NCBI GenBank assembly: GCA_964391305.1 | Contig: CAYMJO010000043.1 | Location: 1-7,703 of the forward strand | Direction of reading: 5' to 3' | Length of the DNA stretch: 7,703 nt | Source: CAYMJO01 sp964391305 | GTDB lineage: Bacteria > Patescibacteriota > CALEFQ01 | Shown here: positions 1 through 5,039 of the stretch, one piece after another | Layout of the letters: every line of letters begins with the position of its first letter | Position numbering within the stretch: position 1 is the first letter of the stretch | Position numbers and translations under genes: made by a program | The notes under the pieces: model-generated | Database searches by the model: none | What the model saw: the letters and a program-made list of their open reading frames with translations, nothing else | What the model was told of the DNA's origin: nothing

Positions 1-7
1 TAAAAAT

Positions 8-13
8 CCTCCT
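8..13 (-). promoter_or_regulatory. Shine-Dalgarno of a gene starting just outside the window
   Basis: On the minus strand the sequence reads AGGAGG followed by ATTTTTA up to position 1. That is a full Shine-Dalgarno core with 7 nt to the window edge, so a start codon is expected immediately beyond it. The site lies about 40 bp after the stop of the ankyrin-repeat gene with no convincing terminator between, which suggests that a co-transcribed gene follows. The start codon itself is not visible. Confidence 0.5.
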
Positions 14-51
14 AATTCACCCGATATTATTGTCTTGACAAGGGGTACACC

Positions 52-849
52 TTATGTATTCTTCTTCTTCTCAGCGAATGCTCCACTTCTGGATCCTAAC
101 ATGTAATGTAAAGGGGTATCTCCACGTTCATCTTTCACGTTAATATCAGCCCCCTTCTTTATAAATAACCTAACGATTCTCTCTTCCCACTCGAATGACG
201 CAAGATGCAAAGGGGTAACTCCAGTATCACCTTTTGCGTTTATGTCGATACCTTTACTAAGAAGCAGTCCAATTGTCGACGCATAGTTCTCATAAAAGTT
301 GGCATAAAATTTGTCGCTGGCTTTTTCACCTAACAATTTATCGTGGACTGCTTCAAGAAATGGAAATGGCTTTCCCTCAGGGATGGGAACATATATAATG
401 CTAAATGCATCATACATCAGACCTGGTCCGGAAGCTATGAGATGTAACATGGTATAATGACGCAGATCTACTACGTTTACTTTTGCTCCACGGTTTATAA
501 GCATCTCTACAATTTCGCTTCGTGCGCACGCGGACGCCCAATGTAATGGAGTTCTCTTCTGATAGCTTCTCGCGTCGTTTACATCAGCTCCCTTATCCAT
601 AAGCATCAGCGTCATCTCTTTATAGCCAAACATTGCCGCTATGTGCAATGGACTAAATCCGAACTCTCCTTTTTCATTCACATTTGCTCCATTTTTGATT
701 AAAAGCTCAGCTTTTTCCAGTTGATTTCCAACTACAGTCCAAAGCAGATCGCTTGCACTGTCAACAACGCCGATTCCTGTTCCAATGCTAATAACCAACA
801 AAACACTAATCAATAATACAAACCTTGATTTTAATCCTTTGAAAGTCAT
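52..849 (-). CDS. Exported ankyrin-repeat protein
   Basis: A 265-residue protein. Residues 1-10 are basic and 11-29 hydrophobic, followed by VVDSASD, which resembles a signal peptide cleaved near Ala32, though an uncleaved anchor is possible. The rest is ankyrin repeats, recognised by the loop motif (S/T)PLHxA and the (K/N)GAxVN turn: SPLH at 66-69, TPLH at 100-103, a degenerate TMLH at 133-136, TPLH at 212-215 and TPLH at 245-248. Residues about 141-187 interrupt the array between the third and fourth motifs. The last repeat is cut short and ends in a charged AEKKKNT tail. Ankyrin arrays bind other proteins; here the partner would be outside the cytoplasm, and none can be inferred from sequence. 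The start is fixed by an AGGGAGGG Shine-Dalgarno 8 nt upstream, the only strong one for a gene fully inside the window. The gene has its own promoter and probably leads an operon continuing past position 1. Confidence 0.9.
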   Translation of the reverse strand: MTFKGLKSRFVLLISVLLVISIGTGIGVVDSASDLLWTVVGNQLEKAELLIKNGANVNEKGEFGFSPLHIAAMFGYKEMTLMLMDKGADVNDARSYQKRTPLHWASACARSEIVEMLINRGAKVNVVDLRHYTMLHLIASGPGLMYDAFSIIYVPIPEGKPFPFLEAVHDKLLGEKASDKFYANFYENYASTIGLLLSKGIDINAKGDTGVTPLHLASFEWEERIVRLFIKKGADINVKDERGDTPLHYMLGSRSGAFAEKKKNT

Positions 850-857
850 TCTATTAT

Positions 858-865
858 CCCTCCCT
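858..865 (-). promoter_or_regulatory. Strong ribosome binding site of the ankyrin gene
   Basis: The minus strand reads AGGGAGGG, then 8 nt, then the ATG at 849. Other starts in the window lack such a purine-rich core at the right distance, so this gene looks specially equipped for efficient initiation, or was acquired from a lineage that relies more on Shine-Dalgarno sequences. Confidence 0.7.
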
Positions 866-940
866 TTTTCTCCTTGATTTTTTATATCGAACCCTATTTT
901 TTAATCCTGTGGCTCTCAAATGTTAAAGATCAGTATTTTA

Positions 941-969
941 AGCATAGTAGAACACTAGTTTTCCGTCAA
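941..969 (-). promoter_or_regulatory. Sigma70-type promoter of the ankyrin gene
   Basis: TTGACG (969-964) and TATGCT (946-941) are separated by exactly 17 bp. The -35 box matches the consensus at 5 of 6 positions and the -10 box at 4 of 6. Transcription would start near 934, giving a leader of about 85 nt. That leader contains one copy of TTAACAT (926-920), the element repeated at the yerC promoter. Confidence 0.55.
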
Positions 970-1203
970 CGAAAATAATACCTTTCGAACGCCAGATAAT
1001 AGAGTCCAGTCTTCGTACGGGCAAAAGAGTTCAGACAATGACCGAAGGTACTAGTCTAGACTACTTTGGTAATTCAACAAAAAGTGAACAGTAATTCCAA
1101 AGTTCATAAATAGTATACATAGCAACCGTCGCCGCAAAAAAAAACACAGCCGCCGCAAATTAGAAATGGCAGAAAATGATAGTACGAGTACTTTTAAAAA
1201 ACT
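970..1203. other. Intergenic region, no gene recognised
   Basis: This is the promoter-distal part of the 354-bp gap between the membrane-protein gene and the ankyrin gene. It holds a hairpin-forming sequence (1042-1069), a 9-bp direct repeat CGCCGCAAA at 1130-1138 and 1151-1159, and a run of nine A (1136-1144). The A-run reads as a T9 tract for minus-strand transcripts. I see no stable GC-rich hairpin directly before that tract, so a clear terminator for the 595-residue protein gene is not visible. The only open frame here is short, glycine-rich and antisense to the proline-rich tail. Confidence 0.4.
1042..1069. repeat. Imperfect inverted repeat with a 12-bp palindromic core
   Basis: Outer arms CCGAAG and CTTTGG pair over 6 bp with one G-U. 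Inside lies TAGTCTAGACTA (1052-1063), a perfect 12-bp palindrome, with four unpaired bases GTAC on the left. No T-run follows on either strand, so it does not look like an intrinsic terminator. It could be a protein-binding site or an RNA hairpin; no function is evident. Confidence 0.4.
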
Positions 1204-2991
1204 CTACTTACCAAATATATCCTCCACATCCTTTGCCTTGTTTTCTGAAACGCCGCCTGCGGGCTTAGGAGGTGCAGGCCTTTTGGGAGGCATCGGCCTT
1301 GATGGCTCCGTGGAAGCAGGAGAAGCCGGTGGAGAAGCCGGCGGAGAAGCCGGCGGAGGAACCGAAGGAGAATTTAAAGAGGAAGCCATGGGAGGAGACG
1401 GCGGTTTAGGCTTGGGCGGCAAAGCGGAGTCCGGCTTGGGCAAAACTTGCTTGGGAGAGACCGGAGACGAAGAAGGCAAAGAAGTAGACCCATCACGCTG
1501 TTGAGCTTGCGAAGTTCTACCTACCTTTCCCGGTAAGTTTGGAGGAGGCGGAGCTTTGGGAAGAGCTTTCTCGTGAATGGAAGTTGCCGGCGACGGTCTT
1601 GCCGTCCCAGCTTGCTGCTTCAGCTCTGCAATAGATTTTGACTTCGGCGTAGACGCAGGCCGAGACGGCATAGATTTATCGAGTGGAGGCACGGACACGG
1701 GACGCCGCATGGAACGAACAACCAAAGATGAAGGTGAAGGAGCCAACGGAGCTTTCGATGCGGATTGCCTTGGGCGCGCCATACTCATATCTTGCTGCAT
1801 AGTCCTGCTCTGTCCGGGAACAGACTGCATCCCCTCAATGGCTTTGGGACCTCCACGCATTTGATTCCGCAATTTCTCTATATCTTCCGTGGTCTGTAGC
1901 TCTCTTTTTTTCTTTGCAATAGATAAAAACACAGATAAAACAATTATGACTATCAAAACAACCGCTCCAATGATCAGATACAGCTTATATTTCCAAATAT
2001 CAAATCCCTTCGGCGACACAGTAATGTTGTTCGATGGCGAAGAAACGACATTGGTAGCATTTGTGGTGTTTGCAGACACTCTATTCGAAGAAGCTTCGGC
2101 CCTACCAAGAGAAAACGAGTATGATCCAAAAACGGAGTCACCATCTGGGGCTACAACCAAATACAAATTCTGGGCTTTTTCAGATACGGCAGAGACCTCA
2201 ACACCGGCACCCGCGCTGGTGGAACTGCCTGATGCGTCATCGATAACACTCTTCGATTCATCATAAAAACTAACCTTGATAGAAAGCTTCGAATCCGGCA
2301 TTCCCTCAAAAGTAAACTTCTGGTTCTTTTGTCCTGAAATCATATACACATCTTTTTCATCGGTAGAGCAGTACTTTGACAAATTTCCCTTTTCTCCACA
2401 GGCATTCACTCCTAAAAAATTTTTATTAAAATTCATAGACTCGGACGGCATCTGCAAATCCAAAGCATTGGTAAAATCATCTCCCGCATCGGTATTGGCA
2501 GAAGCATCGGAACGATCCATCTTTTCAACCACTACTTTGTAATTGGCGCTGGCATCTCCTTGATTTTTTATCTGGACATAAACGGTCTCCGGATCCTTAG
2601 GTCTCTCAAGTGTCGTACCTTTGTAATAAAAACTCTCCGCCACTGCGACTCCATCGGATATGGCCTCACCAGAAGAAAGCATTGTTCCTTCGACATCATA
2701 AAATTTTATTTGCAGGATGCTTGAGCCATCGCCGCTCTTCCGGGCAGTGCCATGAAACCTAAGCTGGTATCCAGAATTCAAATCTATACTGTAAAACTCA
2801 AAGCCCTCTGGCAACAGGTTTCCCTCAAGTATCTGTCCCTCTTCGACCCCGACAGCCTTCTGAAAATCTTCTTCCATCCCAATTGCCTGCGCAGTAACCG
2901 GATAAAGAACCACATATGTAAAAATTACCGCAAGAACAATAAAAAAAACGCTCATCAACGCCAAACCCGAAAAAATAGATCTTTTTCTCAT
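1204..2991 (-). CDS. Membrane protein with beta-rich ectodomain and proline-rich cytoplasmic tail
   Basis: A 595-residue protein of unrecognised function. Residues 1-36 look like a signal peptide or anchor: basic MRKR, a hydrophobic stretch at 7-30, and a possible cleavage after AQA at 36. Residues about 49-157 and 169-297 look like two beta-sandwich domains resembling bacterial pre-peptidase C-terminal (PPC) domains; GDDFTNALDL at 170-179 and DEKDVYMI at 211-218 are the most typical parts. Cys198 and Cys208 could form a disulfide. A Ser/Thr/Asn-rich linker (300-325, with NTT, NAT and NIT sequons) leads to a clear membrane span at 336-358, followed by KKKR, so the tail lies inside. Residues 360-580 are disordered, rich in Pro, Ser and Lys, with many PxxP motifs and a PPAS repeat. 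The protein ends in a less biased DVEDIFGK. No enzyme motif is visible, and a surface sensor, adhesin or scaffold is only a guess. It has its own promoter, no Shine-Dalgarno near the ATG, and a TAG stop. Confidence 0.85.
   Translation of the reverse strand: MRKRSIFSGLALMSVFFIVLAVIFTYVVLYPVTAQAIGMEEDFQKAVGVEEGQILEGNLLPEGFEFYSIDLNSGYQLRFHGTARKSGDGSSILQIKFYDVEGTMLSSGEAISDGVAVAESFYYKGTTLERPKDPETVYVQIKNQGDASANYKVVVEKMDRSDASANTDAGDDFTNALDLQMPSESMNFNKNFLGVNACGEKGNLSKYCSTDEKDVYMISGQKNQKFTFEGMPDSKLSIKVSFYDESKSVIDDASGSSTSAGAGVEVSAVSEKAQNLYLVVAPDGDSVFGSYSFSLGRAEASSNRVSANTTNATNVVSSPSNNITVSPKGFDIWKYKLYLIIGAVVLIVIIVLSVFLSIAKKKRELQTTEDIEKLRNQMRGGPKAIEGMQSVPGQSRTMQQDMSMARPRQSASKAPLAPSPSSLVVRSMRRPVSVPPLDKSMPSRPASTPKSKSIAELKQQAGTARPSPATSIHEKALPKAPPPPNLPGKVGRTSQAQQRDGSTSLPSSSPVSPKQVLPKPDSALPPKPKPPSPPMASSLNSPSVPPPASPPASPPASPASTEPSRPMPPKRPAPPKPAGGVSENKAKDVEDIFGK
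1319..1354 (-). repeat. Three tandem 12-bp repeats coding PPAS
   Basis: On the plus strand the unit GGAGAAGCCGGC occurs three times in a row, with a single T/C difference in the first copy and a degenerate partial copy after the third. On the coding strand each unit encodes Pro-Pro-Ala-Ser. The near identity at DNA level suggests recent slippage duplication in the proline-rich tail, so unit number may vary between strains. Confidence 0.8.
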
Positions 2992-3034
2992 TTTCTTTGT
3001 TTTTATATTAATATTTTCTAACCTCTCAATTAGA

Positions 3035-3063
3035 AGTATAACAAATCTACTGTTTTATTTCAA
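3035..3063 (-). promoter_or_regulatory. Sigma70-type promoter of the 595-residue membrane protein
   Basis: TTGAAA (3063-3058) and TATACT (3040-3035) are 17 bp apart, and each matches its consensus at 5 of 6 positions. Transcription would start near 3028, giving a leader of about 37 nt. A second, weaker pair (TTGAGA, 16 bp, TATAAA) lies closer to the gene and would give a nearly leaderless message. The promoter sits just beyond the yerC terminator, so this gene is probably a separate transcription unit. Confidence 0.5.
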
Positions 3064-3090
3064 AAAAACTCTTCAGATTCATATCCAATC

Positions 3091-3133
3091 AAAAAATCTA
3101 GAAAGCGGCTCCTTATTCCAAGCATACCGCTTC
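3091..3133 (-). terminator. Probable intrinsic terminator of the yerC-like gene
   Basis: On the minus strand GAAGCGG (3133-3127) pairs with CCGCTTT (3108-3102), 7 bp including one G-U. The loop of 18 nt contains a 3-bp inner CTT/AAG pairing. The stem is followed after a few bases by T6 (3096-3091). The 5' arm begins inside the TGA stop codon. The large loop and the 5-nt offset to the T-run make it moderate rather than strong. Confidence 0.5.
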
Positions 3134-3425
3134 AGTCTAATCTGTTTAATACGAGCTGAAATCCTTTCTCTCCGTGTTTAAACCAATGAGCAACTCTAGT
3201 AATAGTTGCCGTGCTAGCCCCCGTCTTCCTTTCAATTTCACGATAGGGGATTTTGTTCAAAAGCATAAGCACGATTTCCCACCTCTGGGATAAATCCCTT
3301 ATTTCATTGATAGTGCAAAGATCTCGAAAGAAGCGGGCACACTCTTTGGTCGTTCTTAATTTAAGAATTGCTTTAAAAAGCCGCCTAGTTCGCTCGTTTT
3401 GCCACTTTTTACCCGTGTTTTCCAT
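3132..3425 (-). CDS. yerC: TrpR-like regulator, YerC/YecD family
   Basis: A 97-residue all-helical protein with the hallmarks of the YerC/YecD branch of the TrpR superfamily: LFKAILKL near 16-23, FFRDLCTINEI at 32-42, LSQRWEI at 45-51, and a helix-turn-helix at about 59-82 with TGASTATITRV at 68-78 as turn and recognition helix. Length matches the family (about 95-105). The family is known as small DNA-binding proteins related to the tryptophan repressor; the ligand here cannot be read from sequence, and no trp or his genes are in the window. The gene is monocistronic, with its own promoter and a terminator overlapping its stop. An inverted repeat covers the promoter, as expected for an autoregulated repressor (inference). 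No Shine-Dalgarno is present: the bases before ATG are AACGAACG. The start agrees with the family length. Confidence 0.93.
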   Translation of the reverse strand: MENTGKKWQNERTRRLFKAILKLRTTKECARFFRDLCTINEIRDLSQRWEIVLMLLNKIPYREIERKTGASTATITRVAHWFKHGEKGFQLVLNRLD

Positions 3426-3449
3426 CGTTCGTTTTGAATATGATTTAGT

Positions 3450-3472
3450 ATGTTAACACATTAACATGTTAG
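3450..3472 (-). promoter_or_regulatory. Candidate YerC operator: alternating ATGTTAR half-sites
   Basis: ATGTTAA (3450-3456), CACA, TTAACAT (3461-3467) form a perfect 7-4-7 inverted repeat. TAACATGTTA (3462-3471) is an overlapping perfect 10-bp palindrome, so three half-sites alternate in orientation. They cover the predicted -10 box and start point of yerC, an ideal place for repression. TrpR-family repressors bind palindromes; that YerC binds this one is inference from position. Confidence 0.5.
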
Positions 3473-3493
3473 CATAATAATATGAACTCTCAA
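3466..3493 (-). promoter_or_regulatory. Promoter of the yerC-like gene
   Basis: TTGAGA (3493-3488, 5 of 6) is followed after 16 bp by TAACAT (3471-3466, 4 of 6), which is preceded by TGC, giving an extended -10 TGnTAACAT. Transcription would start near 3459, with a leader of about 34 nt. The -10 box lies inside the candidate operator. Confidence 0.45.
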
Positions 3494-3607
3494 AGAGCAA
3501 AAAAACAAAATCAAGAACAGAACAACAAAAAAAGCCATTAACTAATGACCAATAACCGCAAAAAAAGTTATCCACAGCTAAAAAACTACTCCAGCGACCA
3601 ATTAAAA
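3494..3607. other. A-rich spacer between two divergent promoters
   Basis: The plus strand here is strongly skewed to A and C, with several A-tracts that could act as curved DNA or UP-like elements upstream of both promoters. It also contains TTATCCACA (3568-3576), identical to the strong DnaA-box consensus. No gene is recognised. Confidence 0.4.
3568..3576 (+). promoter_or_regulatory. Single consensus DnaA box
   Basis: TTATCCACA is a perfect match to the classical DnaA-box consensus. It is isolated: I find no second perfect copy in the window and no dnaA, dnaN, rpmH or rnpA neighbours. It may be a regulatory or titration site, or chance. Confidence 0.3.
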
Positions 3608-3610
3608 ACA

Positions 3611-3639
3611 TTAACATATATTCCCTTTGTCCATATACT
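3611..3639 (+). promoter_or_regulatory. Sigma70-type promoter of the candidate small RNA
   Basis: TTAACA (3611-3616) and TATACT (3634-3639) match the -35 and -10 consensus at 5 of 6 positions each and are separated by exactly 17 bp. Transcription would start near 3646. The -35 box is part of ACATTAACAT (3608-3617), a 10-bp sequence that also occurs in the same orientation in the yerC operator (3458-3467), so the two divergent promoters may share a regulator. Confidence 0.55.
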
Positions 3640-3645
3640 TTATAC

Positions 3646-3817
3646 TTTTGTCTTGTCTCGTCACATAAACCCTGCTTAAATCACCCTTGCCACATGATAA
3701 GTCATAAGGCCAAAAATTTGAACCGCAAAATTGTTTGACCACTCAAGTCGGCTAGAGAAACTTCGGCGGGCCACTAAGACAGATGGGGGAATCACGTTCC
3801 CCTATCTGTTCGTTTTT
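3646..3817 (+). ncRNA. Candidate small structured RNA, about 170 nt
   Basis: A promoter (3611-3639) and a strong terminator (3779-3817) on the plus strand frame about 170 nt that lacks a convincing coding sequence, while every protein gene around is on the minus strand. Local pairing is visible: TTGCC/GGCCAA around ATGA-TAAG-TCAT (3687-3714); TTGA-CCAC-TCAA (3735-3746); and a possible long-range pairing of TTGTCTT near the 5' end with AAGACAG (3776-3782), which competes with the terminator stem. The length is close to that of 6S RNA, but I cannot recognise the 6S, SRP, RNase P or tmRNA signatures, so no family is assigned. It overlaps no gene. It could also be the untranslated remnant of a lost gene. 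Confidence 0.45.
3779..3817 (+). terminator. Strong intrinsic terminator of the candidate small RNA
   Basis: Arms 3779-3791 and 3797-3809 form a 13-bp stem with a 5-nt loop TCACG, followed by TCGTTTTT. The only non-Watson-Crick position is G3785 with T3803, a G-U pair in plus-strand RNA but an A/C mismatch in minus-strand RNA. Both the T-run and this wobble therefore point to plus-strand transcription. Confidence 0.75.
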
Positions 3818-3860
3818 AAAAAAAATCAGTGTCTCGCCTGTCACTTCGACAGATTTTTAA

Positions 3861-3894
3861 AAATAAAAATAGGGGAGTATCAGATTTCTCCCCT
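3861..3894 (-). terminator. Intrinsic terminator of the peptidase operon
   Basis: On the minus strand AGGGGAG (3894-3888), a 10-nt loop, and CTCCCCT (3877-3871) form a perfect 7-bp GC-rich stem followed by ATTTTTATTTTT. It starts 23 bp after the stop codon of the last aminopeptidase gene and faces the plus-strand terminator at 3779-3817, so convergent transcripts are both stopped here. Confidence 0.75.
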
Positions 3895-3916
3895 CTTCTC
3901 TACTCTATCATCAATA

Positions 3917-5035
3917 TCACACGTAAATTTTGTTGTTTTTCACAATCAGCTCCTCCTTTCCATTCGGATACACAAAACACACCTCTGGACTTTTCATCAC
4001 CGCGTCCATGTGATTAAGAGCTTTTTGGTCCCCATCATAATTGGCGCCGAACGCTATGTGCGCTGTGCCAAACGCTTTCTCATCTTCCATATTATTTATT
4101 CCACGGGCATTGCATTTTTTATTCACTCCCATCCCGAATTCGCCTAAGGCTTTCATATTATCGATATAAATTTTTCCAGTATTTTTATCCAAATATCCCT
4201 TTCGTACAAGTTTTCTTACATTCCTTTCTATTTTTAGAAAATCGTTCGCCAAAATTAGAGCGTTTTTTCCGCCTCTGATATCCACAACTTTATTCTTTTC
4301 TACAATCAACTCTATCGGATCCTTGACCGATAAAGCCATTTCATCGCCACCGCCGCCAACACTAACATCTATTTTTATCTTGCCTTCCGAAGCGCCAACC
4401 TTCGGTGAAATAAAAACTTCTCCGACAGGCAGATTCCCGTAAAATCCTTTTTTCGCAAAACAACCTTCATCTAGAATCGCTTTGCGGCATGAGACATCTA
4501 TGGTTAACTCCGTATCAGCTCCATTTTTCACTATAATATATTTGGCAAGATTAATCTTTTTCTCTATTATTTTGCAAAGCTTTTCAATTTCGCCATAATT
4601 TGCGAAAACCAATTTCGCAAAGTCTGAAATTTGCGGATTTGAAAGCCATACGGCTCGCATCAGTTTTTTTTCAAGAAGATAAAAACGTATATCCTGCTTC
4701 GAAAGCAAAGTTAAAGCCCCTTTGTAATTATTTTTTTGCCCTTCCGGATCACCGCCTGTCGAAATCATATTCACACCGATATAGACGTCAGGCCGTCTTT
4801 TGAATGCTTCCAAAACATGCGGCTCCATGTGATCGGTGGTATTCTTAGGCTGCTGCATCAGAAGATCTGGTTTCGCGCCAATCTCGTATGTCGCATAAAC
4901 CAAGGATTCGGCTATTTTTTCGAGATCACTGCCTGGATTTGTCAAAATTAAAACACGTTCATCCTTTCTCAAAGCTAAAAGTTTCTCCGCGATAAATTTT
5001 GACGCCTTATGAATTTTTAGATCAATATCTTCCAT
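3917..5035 (-). CDS. M29 family metallo-aminopeptidase, second paralogue
   Basis: A 372-residue cytosolic enzyme of the AmpS/PepS/aminopeptidase T family (peptidase family M29, COG2309), which removes N-terminal residues using a two-metal centre. The expected ligands are all present: Glu206 in NLPVGEVF, Glu299 in LGEFGMG, His326 in TAHIAFG, Tyr333 in NYDG, and His342 and Asp344 in HMD. An upstream ATG at 5086 would add 17 residues and overlap the preceding gene by 47 bp. I chose ATG 5035 because the protein then aligns without gaps with its neighbour from residue 1 (both reach the TNP motif at residue 34), and the gap to that gene becomes 4 bp. It is the last gene of the operon. It differs from its neighbour by a glycine-rich VGGGGDEMAL (226-235). 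No signal peptide; TGA stop. The fold is shared with NicX-type dioxygenases, so peptidase activity is likely but not proven. Confidence 0.92.
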   Translation of the reverse strand: MEDIDLKIHKASKFIAEKLLALRKDERVLILTNPGSDLEKIAESLVYATYEIGAKPDLLMQQPKNTTDHMEPHVLEAFKRRPDVYIGVNMISTGGDPEGQKNNYKGALTLLSKQDIRFYLLEKKLMRAVWLSNPQISDFAKLVFANYGEIEKLCKIIEKKINLAKYIIVKNGADTELTIDVSCRKAILDEGCFAKKGFYGNLPVGEVFISPKVGASEGKIKIDVSVGGGGDEMALSVKDPIELIVEKNKVVDIRGGKNALILANDFLKIERNVRKLVRKGYLDKNTGKIYIDNMKALGEFGMGVNKKCNARGINNMEDEKAFGTAHIAFGANYDGDQKALNHMDAVMKSPEVCFVYPNGKEELIVKNNKIYV

Positions 5036-5039
5036 AATT

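Noticed and set aside
39..54. Terminator after the ankyrin gene
   Set aside because: The short palindrome TTGTCAAGACAA at 30-41 would leave a 2-nt loop and is followed by no T-run, while a Shine-Dalgarno follows, so continuation of the operon is more likely.
881..895. GGGTTCGATA resembling a T-loop upstream of the ankyrin gene
   Set aside because: No complementary CCC follows and no other tRNA arms are present.
1166..1504. Glycine-rich open frame of 112 codons on the plus strand
   Set aside because: Its sequence is the antisense of the proline-rich repeats of the membrane protein gene; GGC/GGA codons are forced by the CCN codons opposite. No ribosome binding site or domain.
3426..3610. Replication origin suggested by a DnaA box in an AT-rich intergenic region
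   Set aside because: Only one perfect box, and no origin-associated genes nearby.
3700..3775. tRNA-like GGTTCAAAT on the minus strand within the small-RNA region
   Set aside because: The flanking bases do not form a T-stem, and no acceptor, D and anticodon arms can be placed at the right distances.
3731..4147. Plus-strand open frame of 138 codons running from the small-RNA region into the M29 gene
   Set aside because: More than half is antisense to a clearly conserved enzyme, the composition is not protein-like, and the intrinsic terminator at 3779-3817 falls inside it.
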